Shown: positions 34,548-44,976, numbered from the stretch's first letter. The stretch: DNA of 64,000 nucleotides from Natronosalvus caseinilyticus (GCF_017357105.1 NZ_CP071596.1:2790001-2854000); one strand, 5' to 3'. Numbers and translations are program-made. The notes: generated from the letters alone by a model not told the origin.

Positions 34548-37500
34548 ATGGATACACTCCAGCAGATCACAGCGAAGGACATCGCTGGCTGGGATTCGCT
34601 CTCCGATGTCGCCTCTACCTTCGAAAAACGCGGTCTGAAAGTCCGTGAAAACCTCGGTGAAGACAACGAACTCGTCCTCCAGCTGACCGACCGAGAGTTC
34701 ATCGTGCTCATTGAGGCGGGTGCGGGCGAATCTGCCTCAGATTTCAAACCAGACGACCGACGCCGTCGAACTAACCTCGTCGCCACCAACGACTACGAGG
34801 AGTTCACATTCCTCACTCGCATTCGAGCGCTCGACGGGCAACAACACGGACGCATCAAGCATCAAAAACTCTCCTTCACCAAGGAGCAGATGACCAGCGA
34901 AGGCGGCGAGAAGAACACGATCCTCCAAAAGCTCAACAGCCTTGAGTACGGCTCAGCAGCTGCGATATACGACGATCTCTACGACACGAAGCAGGTCGTC
35001 AAGGAATTCTACCAGCAGTTCGAGACCCTTCGAACCGATCTCGTGCAGGAGGTCGCCGGCATCCCGGACGACCGCGGTGACGCCAAGCAGCGGTACGTCC
35101 AGGTCACCCTCGACCGGATGATCTTCCTTTACTTCATCCAAGAAAAACGTCTGCTCGACCGCGACCCGAACTACCTCCACGACCACCACAAACAACACGT
35201 AAACGAGGGCGAGAATGTCTACGAGGAGTTCTACGAGCCGCTGTTCTTCGATTTCCTCGCCGAGAACAAGAAGAGCACCGAGTTCGGGGCACTCCCATAC
35301 CTCAACGGCGGCCTGTTCTCGAAGAACCCAATCGAGGAGGAGTTCGAGGATGCACGACTCGGCGATACGACCGCGCGCACCAACGAACTATTCGGTGACA
35401 TCCTCGACTTCCTCTCAGACTGGAACTGGAACGTCGACGAGCGACTCGACATCGTCGATCCGAAGAACCTCTCGCCAGCCATCCTCGGCCACATTTTCGA
35501 GCAGACGGTCAACCAGAAGGAGATGGGGGCGTACTACACCCCCGAGGAGATCACCGGGTTCATGTCTCGGCGGACGATTCACCCATACCTTCTCGACCAG
35601 CTCAACGAGGAAGTCGGTGCCAATTACGAGGAGATTGACGACGTATTTGGGTTCCCCGCTCCAGACGCTGAGAGCGGCGTGGAAGTACTAGCCGATGGGG
35701 GAGCGGTCACGGCGCAGGTTCCGACCAAAAACGTCGAGACACAGCACGTGGAGACGCTGTATCACGACTTCCTGAAAGAAACTCGAGTCCTTGACCCAGC
35801 GGTTGGGAGCGGGGCCTTCCTGCTCGCTGCTCAGGAAGTACTGCTGGACATCTACATGCAGTGCATCGAGTTCTTCCAGCAGATGGACGGCAAAGGGAAA
35901 ACATGGGAACTGGAGGAGCGCACCGTCGAGGAACTGGAGACGATCAAAGAGGGACGCGGGAGTGCTTCGCTGTACGCGAAGCGGTCGATTATTCTCAACA
36001 ACCTCTACGGGGTAGACATCGACGACGGAGCAGTCGAAATCTGCAAGTTGCGTTTGTGGCTCTCGATGGTAGCTGACATTGAGGATGAGCCCAGTGAGGT
36101 GGAGCCACTGCCCAACATCGACTTCAATATTCGGCAAGGGAACTCACTTGTCGGCTTCACCGACCTAGTCGAATTAACTGATGATGGGGATGCCTCGCTT
36201 AATAATTGGGGAGCCGGCGTTGGGTCTGGGGTACGAGAGCTATATGAAGACGTAATCGAGGCGATTGAGCGCCATCGGGAAGCAACAAGTGCGACTGAGG
36301 CAGCGAATGCACGTCGGATGGCAGAGTCAAAAATCGACACCCATAGTGAGGAACTCAATAAAAAGGTTATTGAGCAGTTCCGCGCTGCCGGGATCGAGTC
36401 AGTCGATCAGGAGTCTGTCAAAGACTTTCACCCGTTCCATTGGGTGCTCGAATTTGCCCCTGTGTACGAGACTGGCGGCTTTGATGTCGTTATTGGAAAT
36501 CCACCATGGGATCGTATTAAGCCACTTCGTGACGATTTCTTCTCGAAATACGACGAAACTTTCCGTTCACGACTTCCGGACGACAAGGACGAGGTGCAAG
36601 AGGAACTCCTCGCTGATGAGGAGATTGCACAGGGTTGGCAGGAGTATCAGGAGGAGATGGAGATACGTGCTGAGTACTTCAAGAATACTCCGGAGTATGA
36701 GCTACAACGTCCAGAGATTGATGGGCGAATCAACCCCAGTACAAACGACCTCTCATCGCTGTTCTTTGAGCGAGTGTTTAGCTTGGCAGGAGACTCCTCT
36801 CGTGTCGCACAAATCCTTCCGGGCGCGATATACAACGGTGCGTCGTGTAAAGACCTAAGAAGCCACTTGCTGGACAATACGCAGCTGGATGTTCTAACCA
36901 TCTTTGAGAATCACGGCATCTTCGAGCAAGTTCACAACCAGTACAAATTCGGAGTGGTCATCTTCAAAAATGGTGGCTCAACTGACCACGTCTCGGGGAG
37001 ATACATGGTAGGCGACCTTTCCATCTTTGAAGATTTCGATGAAAAGGCCATACGTATCCCTCGAGATGTCCTTGAAAAATACTCTCCAGAGGCAGGAATC
37101 TTCCCCTATATTGAGTCGGAACAAAAGTTGGAGGTGCTCAAGACCATCATCAAAAAACCACCAATCGCTCCCAGTGATGCCCCTGCGGGCTATATGGAAC
37201 CATACCAGGGACTCCGACGAACGAGCGACTCAGATCGATTTGTCGATAGGTCGGAAGCTGAGTACCCGGTCTATGGTGGAAAGAACGTCTACCAGTATTC
37301 ATACACTCCAGACTTCATCAACGACGTACATGAACCGGAGTTCTGGAGTGTTGAAGAAGAGACAGACCCAGCTCGAAGCGCAAAGCAACGGATGCGCGAG
37401 AAGACAGTCCGTGACCTCAAGTCCGCAATTTACGAGGCGTTCGACGGTACGGGTTCGCAGAAAGGGTTTGTAGATGACCTGCTAAAGGAACATCGAGGCA

Positions 37501-38159
37501 AGCCTCTCTCCGAGAACGACGTACTCTTGGATTGTACTGAATTCCGTATCGGTCTCCGCAGGATTACCAATTCAACGAACGAGCGGACGCTCATCGCATC
37601 GGTGTTACCGAAAGGCATCATCTGCCACAACACGTTACTAACCATCCCGAGTTACCAGATCACCCCGTATGAGGAGGGGCTATCTGAAGAACCCCTGCAT
37701 AACTTTTACGAGCGGATGTTCACTGATCATGAGCTGTTTGCCAAGCTCGGCCTGCTCAATTCAATTCCGCTTGATTACCTCCTCAGGACAAAGGTGGATA
37801 CAGGCATTGTAATGTACAAATTCAAAGAGTCGCAGATGCCTAACCTCTCTGAAGGTGACAACTGGTTCCACTACATCGCTGAGCGGGCTGCTCAGTTGAA
37901 TTGTTACGGGAATGAGTTCGCGGAGATGCGCGAACGGCTCGGTGGGGTTGAGTCCGCAACTGATCCGCAGAAGCGAAACGAGATACAGGCAGAAATAGAC
38001 GCTGCCGCCTTCCATGCGTATGGGCTTGACCGACGGGAAACCCAATTCATTCTTGACGATTTCCACCGGGTATCGAATCCACGAATTATGACTGAGGAGT
38101 ACTTCGATATGGTGTTTGAGAAATTCGACCAGTTAGAGGCAGAAGGCCCGTTCAAGTAA
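34548..38159 (+). CDS. Large Eco57I/PglX-like DNA adenine methyltransferase (possible Type IIG R-M protein)
   Basis: 1203 aa. A TTTATG box 27 nt upstream supports the ATG at 34548. N-terminal ~1-110 is a region that could be a degenerate nuclease or dimer domain. GAYYTPEEITGFMSRRTIHP lies at ~327, motif I VLDPAVGSGAFLL at ~415-427, KRSIILNNLYGVDIDDGAVE at ~475, and motif IV VVIGNPPWDRI at ~647-657. The last 500 residues are the target-recognition half. It modifies adenine in a specific site; whether it also cuts is unclear. Together with NucS-like and SNF2 partners it forms a defence cluster, but BREX PglZ/BrxC and DISARM DrmA/B are absent. Confidence 0.87.
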   Translation: MDTLQQITAKDIAGWDSLSDVASTFEKRGLKVRENLGEDNELVLQLTDREFIVLIEAGAGESASDFKPDDRRRRTNLVATNDYEEFTFLTRIRALDGQQHGRIKHQKLSFTKEQMTSEGGEKNTILQKLNSLEYGSAAAIYDDLYDTKQVVKEFYQQFETLRTDLVQEVAGIPDDRGDAKQRYVQVTLDRMIFLYFIQEKRLLDRDPNYLHDHHKQHVNEGENVYEEFYEPLFFDFLAENKKSTEFGALPYLNGGLFSKNPIEEEFEDARLGDTTARTNELFGDILDFLSDWNWNVDERLDIVDPKNLSPAILGHIFEQTVNQKEMGAYYTPEEITGFMSRRTIHPYLLDQLNEEVGANYEEIDDVFGFPAPDAESGVEVLADGGAVTAQVPTKNVETQHVETLYHDFLKETRVLDPAVGSGAFLLAAQEVLLDIYMQCIEFFQQMDGKGKTWELEERTVEELETIKEGRGSASLYAKRSIILNNLYGVDIDDGAVEICKLRLWLSMVADIEDEPSEVEPLPNIDFNIRQGNSLVGFTDLVELTDDGDASLNNWGAGVGSGVRELYEDVIEAIERHREATSATEAANARRMAESKIDTHSEELNKKVIEQFRAAGIESVDQESVKDFHPFHWVLEFAPVYETGGFDVVIGNPPWDRIKPLRDDFFSKYDETFRSRLPDDKDEVQEELLADEEIAQGWQEYQEEMEIRAEYFKNTPEYELQRPEIDGRINPSTNDLSSLFFERVFSLAGDSSRVAQILPGAIYNGASCKDLRSHLLDNTQLDVLTIFENHGIFEQVHNQYKFGVVIFKNGGSTDHVSGRYMVGDLSIFEDFDEKAIRIPRDVLEKYSPEAGIFPYIESEQKLEVLKTIIKKPPIAPSDAPAGYMEPYQGLRRTSDSDRFVDRSEAEYPVYGGKNVYQYSYTPDFINDVHEPEFWSVEEETDPARSAKQRMREKTVRDLKSAIYEAFDGTGSQKGFVDDLLKEHRGKPLSENDVLLDCTEFRIGLRRITNSTNERTLIASVLPKGIICHNTLLTIPSYQITPYEEGLSEEPLHNFYERMFTDHELFAKLGLLNSIPLDYLLRTKVDTGIVMYKFKESQMPNLSEGDNWFHYIAERAAQLNCYGNEFAEMRERLGGVESATDPQKRNEIQAEIDAAAFHAYGLDRRETQFILDDFHRVSNPRIMTEEYFDMVFEKFDQLEAEGPFK

Positions 38160-38186
38160 CACCAACAGCGATACTGCTAACAAACG

Positions 38187-39218
38187 ATGGTCTATCACGT
38201 CGACAACGAAGGCGTCACAGCACTTGAGCCCACCAGCTTCGATGCTCTCCACCTAACCGAGGCAGACATCGAAGAGTGGATAATCGAGACGCCCTCGATA
38301 CTCGGTGAAGACTTACTCGTGGTCGCCTCCCAGTATGCCAAATTTGACCGGACTGCCGAACGTCCTGACGTGTTGGCACTCGACCCAGACGGGAAGCTCG
38401 TGGTCATCGAACTGAAGCGAGACAGCGCCGACAAGACGACTGACCTCCAGGCGATTAAGTACGCGAGCTATTGCTCGACCATCAGCGCAGAGGAACTCCA
38501 GCAGGATCACCGGGCGTTCTGGAACAACCGCCGCGACGAAGACGACCAACTCACGCCTGAAGCTGTCGGCGAGCTATTCAGTGAATTCCTCGGTGAGGAC
38601 GTCGCCACCACAGAGGACGGCTATGCGGACTTCGTCCTGGACGACCGACCACGGATATTGCTTGTCGCGGGCAGCTTCGGCCCGGAGATCACAACCCCTG
38701 TCGTGTGGCTCGAACGTGAGTACGGGATGGACATCACCTGCATCGAACTGGACGTTCACCAGCGCCACGAAGAGGTGTTCGTCAGCGCTCGGCAAGTGCT
38801 CCCCATACCAGAAGCTGAGGAATACATGGCCAAGCGCCGGCAGAAGGAACGTCAGCAGAGTCGGTCGTCGAGTCGGGCAGACAGGGCGATCACCGTCTTA
38901 CTGGAGGCGGGGCTCGTCGAGGAAGGGGACATCGTCCTGTTCGACGAGGAAAGCCTACCAGACGATGCTGAGCGCGTGTACGACCCGGCGGACGACTTCT
39001 GGCGCGGTCGAATCACGGGAAAGACTGGTCGGAGTGACAACGTCGAGTGGCTGGAGAACGGTGCAGAGTACTCGTTCACTGCTCTGGCTCAAGAGATACT
39101 CGAACAAGCGACCGGTCGTGAATTCAACGTCAATGGATACCCGTACTGGCTGCATCCAGAGCACGAGATGAGTCTATCTGAACTCCGACGTTCGAAGGTC
39201 GGCGATATTGACTGGTGA
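38187..39218 (+). CDS. NucS/DUF91-like PD-(D/E)XK endonuclease
   Basis: 343 aa, 27 bp after the methylase. Residues ~25-140 hold the nuclease core: ADIEEWIIETPSILGEDLLV, then RPDVLALDPDGKLVVIELKR. Asp61 and Glu75-x-Lys77 are the catalytic triad, and TTDLQAIKYASYCS follows. It resembles the NucS/DUF91 nuclease domain. The C-terminus (~230-340) has no clear domain; it contains RADRAITVLLEAGLVEEGDI and TGREFNVNGYPYWLHPEHEM. It is probably the cutting subunit paired with the methylase. Confidence 0.8.
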   Translation: MVYHVDNEGVTALEPTSFDALHLTEADIEEWIIETPSILGEDLLVVASQYAKFDRTAERPDVLALDPDGKLVVIELKRDSADKTTDLQAIKYASYCSTISAEELQQDHRAFWNNRRDEDDQLTPEAVGELFSEFLGEDVATTEDGYADFVLDDRPRILLVAGSFGPEITTPVVWLEREYGMDITCIELDVHQRHEEVFVSARQVLPIPEAEEYMAKRRQKERQQSRSSSRADRAITVLLEAGLVEEGDIVLFDEESLPDDAERVYDPADDFWRGRITGKTGRSDNVEWLENGAEYSFTALAQEILEQATGREFNVNGYPYWLHPEHEMSLSELRRSKVGDIDW

Positions 39219-39451
39219 ATCTGTTAATGAAGAGCGTTGAACCGGGTGACTGTGTCCGAATCGACATCCCCAATCGAGGCGACCCGGACTTCCAATACCA
39301 TGGCGAGCACGGAGAGGTTATCGAGATACTTCAGGACGATGCGGGTGCATCTACTGGTGACGAGCGGGACTCCTACATCTACCGTGTACGGTTGGCCTCA
39401 GGTACTCAGGTGGATATGAGGTGGCGTGACCTACGGCCATCCCTCGAATAG
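39215..39451 (+). CDS. Small SH3/KOW-like barrel protein
   Basis: 78 aa from the GTG at 39215, which overlaps the nuclease TGA (GTGA); an ATG at 39227 is in frame. The pattern PGDCVRIDIPNRGDPDFQYH, HGEVIEILQDDAG, YRVRLASGTQVDMRWRDLRP is a small beta barrel of the SH3/L21e kind. It was probably made with the nuclease as a DNA/RNA-binding accessory of the system. It is the last gene of the three-gene rightward operon. Confidence 0.65.
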   Translation: MNLLMKSVEPGDCVRIDIPNRGDPDFQYHGEHGEVIEILQDDAGASTGDERDSYIYRVRLASGTQVDMRWRDLRPSLE

Positions 39452-39600
39452 AACGGTGTCGTTCGGTGGAAACCCCCAAAACCTGACCGGGAATATCGGC
39501 TGTACTCGCATAGTGAGCGCGTCTTAGCCTCGGAGCGATAGATTGCGATGACCTACCAGAATAACCACGATTTTAACGATATCACTCAATGATATAGACC

Positions 39601-40129
39601 ATGGTAGAAGTCGTGAAAGAGGGGTTTCTGAATAAGGACATTCGAGAACGGAAGAAATCGAGGATGTTTCCTGAGGACGATTTTGAACGAATTCTTGCAG
39701 CCGTCAAGGACACACCAAACAGTGTATTCGAGAAGAGTCAACAAGATCTGGACAGTTATGTGGCGAAGGCACTCCCAGACTACCACTTCGAACAGGATTC
39801 AGATATAGGACTGAATCCGAAGTGCAAATTATGGACACCGGAATTCAACCAGCGTAGACCTGTATCACCCAGGAGAACGGATTGCTATTGAGATTGAGAA
39901 GAGCCAACAGAAACGCGTGAGCGATGACATACTAAAGTTCGTCAAGGGCGGGAAGACACAACGAAGCAACCGCAAGAAAATCGAATTTGGATGTCTGATT
40001 GTTCCGGTGAATTGGGGTGAGAGGAACAACGATCTCTACAACGAAGCCATGCGGTGTATGAAGTTCATTAGGAGCGTGTTGCACGTTGAGGATATCGCAG
40101 TAATCGGATATCGAGAACGATCAGTGTGA
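39601..40129 (+). pseudogene. Frameshifted PD-(D/E)XK restriction-nuclease-like gene
   Basis: The ATG at 39601 opens a frame (MVEVVKEGFLNKDIRERKKS...). It loses sense after KLWTPEFNQR near 39852 and stops at 39891. In the next frame the sequence continues VDLYHPGERIAIEIEKSQQK then DDILKFVKGGKTQRSNRKKI to the TGA at 40127. Joined, it gives a ~175-aa protein with a catalytic D-x(11)-E-x-E-K motif. One extra base near 39852 accounts for the break. It is convergent with the SNF2 gene, 1 bp apart, so the locus is compact and the indel may be recent. Confidence 0.7.
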
Positions 40130-40130
40130 A

Positions 40131-43100
40131 CTACTGACCGATAACTCCCCAACAAATGAGCCGAGCTTGCACGGCACTCTCGCCAACGAGCGTCGTCTGG
40201 TACTCGGCAGAAGCTTCGATATTGTCCTCGATGAATGCCTCCAGTTCGACGAGGAATTCCTCGACTGGCCAATCGCCGAGCGAAGTGTAGTCCGGGTGTT
40301 CCCGGAAGGTCTCCCGCAATACTCTGTCTTCATCCGTGTGCTCCAGCTTAACTCGATCAAGCTGGTCGAACAGCTCATTCGTCCACTCCCCGACCGTATC
40401 GTGCCCATCTACGGGTGCGGGTTGATCACCGTACTGTGGCAGGATTCGCATCTGCATCATATCGAGGAGCATCTCCTGCGTGGCCGACTGGCCACCGCCA
40501 CTGAACACCTCCTCGACCTGGCCTTCACGTATCTCTTCTAACCGCTGGGAGAGATGCTCCTCGACCGACTCTCTGTTCGCAATTACTCTGTCGGTGTTCC
40601 CGGAAAGCTGCTCTCCTTGGGTTTCCGGTTTGATGGCCAATGCACCAACTGGTCGCTCCTTCAGATCACCACTGAACGGCTTGTAATACAACGCCCGCCG
40701 TACACGCCCGAGCGGCGCATCTTCGGGTTCCCCAGTCTCTTCGTTCTCGAACCACAGGTGGACAAGGCCGAACACACCTGGACGTGGCCCACTATCGTGG
40801 CCAATGGCGTTCGTGTAGAGAAACTCTCGCTCGTCGGTCTGCTCTTCGAAATAGTCCTCTGCAAACTCGAAGTCTTCTGAAGAGAGTCCATATTCGTCGT
40901 TGAGCTCTTCTTTGAGTAGCACGCGCTCGAATGCCGCGTTTTCGTCACTTCCTGCGTTCCGTAGCAGCGGATTCTTCGAGGTGTCGTCGAGTTCGTTGTA
41001 GTCGGTCACCTCACGGGATTCCCGAATCGACGATTCGATCTCTTCAATCTCCAGTTCTCCAATCGTCTTTTCTGTCTCGACTCCTGCTTTTTCCAGCACT
41101 GCATCTTCGTTCGGGTCGAGGATGTTGTTCTCCTTCCCAACGATCAGCGCGATGTCGTTGATCTTCGCCTGCAAGCGCTGAAGGAGCTGGATTGCCGCCT
41201 CGATGTCACCGTCAGGGTAGAAATTGTGCACGTATTTGTCCGCCGTCGAACCAATGCGATCGACACGACCAACACGCTGAACAATTCGCATGGGATTCCA
41301 CGGTAGATCATAATTTACGACCACCGAGATGTCTTGAAGATTCACACCCTCGCTGAGGGTATCCGTGGCGACGACGTACTGCAACTCTGTCTCGTCACTC
41401 TCAGCCAGGGTCTGCTGGTATCCTGACGCCTCTGGAGCGAACCGTTTGATGATGTCTTGCTTGTTCTCGTCACCGCCCTTCACCACGGCACTGTTCTCCA
41501 TCGTCATCGGTGATGACTCGTTGTCGACGAGTGTTCGGTGAACGTAGTCCGCAGTCGCGCGGTACTGGGTGAAGATGAGTACCTTCTGATCGTACCCGTT
41601 CAGGACGTCGGCTAACCGGTCAATTTTGGGGTCACGGAACTCGCGGAGCGTGAATACGGCTTCGTAGAAGTCCAGTGTGGCACTGTCGGCTTCGCTCAAA
41701 TCATGCCGGGGATAGAGGATCGGGTTTGGGTCGTCCTCAGGCACGTCTGGAAGAACCGCGGCACCATGGTCAGCAAGCCACTGTTCCAACTCGACCTCCA
41801 TGTCCGCTATCGCCCCGGAGTCACGGGCCACACGACCGATGAATCGGGAAAGGAAGTACGCGAGGAGTGTCAGGTCTTCGCGAATGTACGTTTTCACCTC
41901 TCCCACCGTAGCATCGGCTAGTTCGTCGTTTGCATCGCCCCCATCTGCCTGAAGGGCTCCACTATCGAAGCCGAACTCCTCAAGCGTTTGCTCCAGATCT
42001 TCAGCTGCGTCAGCTCCTTCAACGAAATCCTCTAGCGTCGATCCAGGCTCGTCGGTGCCAAACGTACGTAGGACGTCGATATCTTCGTCCTCCGGTAACC
42101 CATCTAGGAACCCAAGGAGCGCCCGTTCACTCTCGTGGAGGGTCTGCACCGATTGGACGAACGCGTAGGTAGACGACTCAAGGCGTTTCAAGAGATTGAG
42201 TTTGTAGAGTGCTTTCAGTGTACCCCCTGCTTGTGGGTTCTTGATGGTGATGTGTGGGAGGTGGAGGGCGTCCATCACGTCCGGCAACATTCGGTAAATG
42301 GGCTGGTATGCGGGAGGAAGCGAGTACTGTTCCTTGTGGAGTTCTGGCGGCTTGAAGCTCATATCGAACTCGTCTTGATCGGTCAGCGTCTCTTTGACGT
42401 GCTTTCGAGTTCGGAGCACCATCACCTCGTTTAGTATCTCGGAGATCTCATCCGAGTGGCGCTTCAGTTGCTCTGTCATCTGGCGCTGTTTCTCCTCGGA
42501 GGCCTCCTCTTTGCCGGCAGCAACTCGCTTACGCTCCGCAGCGAGGTCGATATAGTCGTCGAAAGCACTGAATTTCAGCGACGCCTTGTTCATCAGCTCG
42601 TTTTCGTCGGTGAACAATCCAATGAGGTTCTTGAGGTCGCTAGCCGAGTTGTTGATCGGCGTCGCAGTCAGCATGATCATCGTGTTGTTCCGGAGAAGTC
42701 GCACGTTCGCATGCCGACGAGTTCCCTTGTAATCGTCGTCGTCAACCGGGTTTGGTCGCCACTTCCCGTGGTTCCGGAATCGGTGTGCCTCGTCGATGAG
42801 CACTACATCGAATCGGTCGTCGAGAGCGGTCACTTCTTCATGGGTGAGGTTCTGGAATTTGCTGATGCTCATGACCTGCAAGTGTTTTCCGTCAACCTCG
42901 AGTCCGAAGAACGGGTCTCCGTCTTCGTCTGTCGCGTCTTGAAGAAGATCACGCCACTGGTCGGTCAGGTTGGCCGGGACGATAAGGAGACAATGATCAC
43001 CTTGTTCCCGGTAGTCGTAGAGGAGTTCGCTTCCGATAAACGACTTCCCTAGGCCGACTGAATCGGAAATAATGCAGCCGTCATATTGTGATAGCTTGGT

Positions 43101-43940
43101 CTTGGCACTCTCGTATCCGAGCGTCTGGAAGTAGTAGAGTGGGCTGTCGCGGACACTGACGTTGCCGTTCAGCTCGTCGTACGCAAGGAGCTTGTACATC
43201 TCGAACGGTTCGAGATACGTTCCGAGATTTGCTTCATCTTCGACTTCATCATCGTCCTCTTCCTGCTGTTCCTTCCACTGTTGGTAGCGATCGGTCTCCT
43301 CAATGATATTGATAATCTCTTCCGAGAATTCCTCGCCGTTGGCCCATTGGTTGTCGTACCATTCCTCGAACGCTTCTGCATCACTCCCGTTCTGACTGGT
43401 CAGATTGAGCTCGACGTTGTGACGGTGGCCTGACTGTGAGAAGTTCGATGATCCGACGATAGTCACCGCGCCTCGCTGGTCGCGGTCACCGTTGCGTAGA
43501 CTCGGGTCATCCGTCGCACCGCGGAAGCAGGCGCCTTTCGCATGAAAATATCCCGAGTCGGGATTTCGAACGCGAACATCAACGAGCCCCTCTGCAATGA
43601 AATCGCGCAATCGGTCAAGTCGTTCAATCTGCGCGTTGTTCAGCTCTGCAACATCTTCCTTAACTTCCTGCTCGAACTGCTCGCGTAGCGTTTGGCCTTC
43701 GCTGACTTCGTCGACGGTACGTTGGTCAGTCTTTCGCCCCATGAGGATACGAAATGGGGCTTGTTCGAGTTCTTCCGGATCACGGAGATTTTCAAGATCT
43801 TCTTTGAAGAGATCGAAGCCAGATAAGTAGAAGTAGCCCGTTGCGATGCGGATTTCCTCGCATTCGGGGACGACGGTCTTGTAAACGTCTTCGAGCGTGT
43901 TGTTCGAGTTATCTACAAGCGCGTCAAGCGAGGGTAACAT
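40131..43940 (-). CDS. PLD-nuclease/SNF2 helicase fusion protein
   Basis: 1269 aa. Residues ~30-180 are a phospholipase-D-type nuclease with one HKD motif (GYFHAKGACF, His133/Lys135; IVGSSNFSQSGHRHN, ~161). SNF2 ATPase: DSVGLGKSFIG (Walker A, ~292), VVLIDEAHRFRN (~378), MLTATPINNSASDL. The helicase C half has KVLIFTQYRATADYVHRTLV and VQRVGRVDRIGS (~888). The last ~300 residues are unassigned. Such fusions act in defence by translocating on and cutting DNA. It converges with the methylase/nuclease operon, and its own promoter would lie near 43990. DISARM DrmD is an SNF2 protein but lacks this PLD head. Confidence 0.9.
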   Translation of the reverse strand: MLPSLDALVDNSNNTLEDVYKTVVPECEEIRIATGYFYLSGFDLFKEDLENLRDPEELEQAPFRILMGRKTDQRTVDEVSEGQTLREQFEQEVKEDVAELNNAQIERLDRLRDFIAEGLVDVRVRNPDSGYFHAKGACFRGATDDPSLRNGDRDQRGAVTIVGSSNFSQSGHRHNVELNLTSQNGSDAEAFEEWYDNQWANGEEFSEEIINIIEETDRYQQWKEQQEEDDDEVEDEANLGTYLEPFEMYKLLAYDELNGNVSVRDSPLYYFQTLGYESAKTKLSQYDGCIISDSVGLGKSFIGSELLYDYREQGDHCLLIVPANLTDQWRDLLQDATDEDGDPFFGLEVDGKHLQVMSISKFQNLTHEEVTALDDRFDVVLIDEAHRFRNHGKWRPNPVDDDDYKGTRRHANVRLLRNNTMIMLTATPINNSASDLKNLIGLFTDENELMNKASLKFSAFDDYIDLAAERKRVAAGKEEASEEKQRQMTEQLKRHSDEISEILNEVMVLRTRKHVKETLTDQDEFDMSFKPPELHKEQYSLPPAYQPIYRMLPDVMDALHLPHITIKNPQAGGTLKALYKLNLLKRLESSTYAFVQSVQTLHESERALLGFLDGLPEDEDIDVLRTFGTDEPGSTLEDFVEGADAAEDLEQTLEEFGFDSGALQADGGDANDELADATVGEVKTYIREDLTLLAYFLSRFIGRVARDSGAIADMEVELEQWLADHGAAVLPDVPEDDPNPILYPRHDLSEADSATLDFYEAVFTLREFRDPKIDRLADVLNGYDQKVLIFTQYRATADYVHRTLVDNESSPMTMENSAVVKGGDENKQDIIKRFAPEASGYQQTLAESDETELQYVVATDTLSEGVNLQDISVVVNYDLPWNPMRIVQRVGRVDRIGSTADKYVHNFYPDGDIEAAIQLLQRLQAKINDIALIVGKENNILDPNEDAVLEKAGVETEKTIGELEIEEIESSIRESREVTDYNELDDTSKNPLLRNAGSDENAAFERVLLKEELNDEYGLSSEDFEFAEDYFEEQTDEREFLYTNAIGHDSGPRPGVFGLVHLWFENEETGEPEDAPLGRVRRALYYKPFSGDLKERPVGALAIKPETQGEQLSGNTDRVIANRESVEEHLSQRLEEIREGQVEEVFSGGGQSATQEMLLDMMQMRILPQYGDQPAPVDGHDTVGEWTNELFDQLDRVKLEHTDEDRVLRETFREHPDYTSLGDWPVEEFLVELEAFIEDNIEASAEYQTTLVGESAVQARLICWGVIGQ

Positions 43941-44158
43941 CAGTTGAATAGTCTCTCTAATTAAGATGTCTTCATACTTTCCCTATTTCAGCACTATGTA
44001 CGTGGTGTAGTTTCTGCATTTCATTACAGAAGCACAGGCAGCATAGCGAGTGTCTCTGACGAGCCATCAAAACCCTGTTTAAAATACATACAGGGGTAAC
44101 CGTCTACGCGTCACCCCAGTGCGTCCGGATAACCATAATCTCAACCACCAGAAAGATT

Positions 44159-44650
44159 ATGGCAAATGAATTCCTCCTGCGGGCTATGCGGCGTAGAGAC
44201 GTCCTTGCCACCATCACCGGCGTTGGCACGGCCCTCGTCGCTGGTTGCTCGGGAAGAGACGAAAATCCTGACACCGACATCGAGGCGCCGGACATCGAAA
44301 AGCCCGATTTCGAGATTCTGAGCAAGGAAACTGGCAAAGATCCTCAACTAAGCGATGTCATCGTCTCGCCAGTAGGCATCATTAAGAAAAATCATCTCTC
44401 AGTCATCTTCTACTACGACGTGGCCGATCATTCCAAAGAATATACTGCCCACATACGAGTCGATTCCGACGAAGACACGAACGAGACTTCGAAACAACTC
44501 AAACAAGTCCGTGATTGGTATCCTGGCCTCGATGGGTTGGGAATCGAGCTCCCCAAGGGTGCAGAGGATACCTTCATGCCTACTTTATCAGTTACCCTTC
44601 TTGAGGACGGCGAAGAAGTGGACGTAGAGGAGGAACGGATTCGACTCTAA
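44159..44650 (+). CDS. Tat-exported lipoprotein of unknown function
   Basis: 163 aa from the ATG at 44159, or 154 aa from 44186, which puts the twin-arginine motif first (MRRRDVLATITGVGTALVAG). A lipobox LVAGC follows, so the mature protein should be anchored by Cys after Tat export, as for most haloarchaeal lipoproteins. The mature part is a beta-rich domain (LSVIFYYDVADHSKEYTAHI, LSVTLLEDGEEVDVEEERI). I do not recognise the family. It is divergent from the SNF2 gene; a TATA is not obvious. Confidence 0.72.
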   Translation: MANEFLLRAMRRRDVLATITGVGTALVAGCSGRDENPDTDIEAPDIEKPDFEILSKETGKDPQLSDVIVSPVGIIKKNHLSVIFYYDVADHSKEYTAHIRVDSDEDTNETSKQLKQVRDWYPGLDGLGIELPKGAEDTFMPTLSVTLLEDGEEVDVEEERIRL

Positions 44651-44976
44651 CCCTGCTCGAGCGGCAACACGGCCTCCTCCTCAGAAGGACACCCGCGCAC
44701 TGTTGCCGCCTGATCGACTCCTCGGGAGAACATCGGTTCCAGTGGAAGTCATGAGAACAGGCGGTACAGCAGGAGAAATCTGGGGTAGTCAACAACCGCC
44801 ATAGCAGTTCGCGTATCAAGTGCCATTCACATCAACCATCCAACAAACACACACAGAGTGTCACTTCCAGTCTGAGCCTTCTGAGAGGGGGCGGGGGTGA
44901 GCCACGGTGAGCTTCACGCGCAAAGACCTTATTACAAACTAGAACTGAACATTACCGTAGTGGGCAGAAACAAGCA

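Noticed and set aside
34548-43940. Calling the defence cluster BREX or DISARM
   Set aside because: PglX-like and SNF2 proteins occur in both, but no PglZ, BrxC, DrmA or DrmB is visible in the window.
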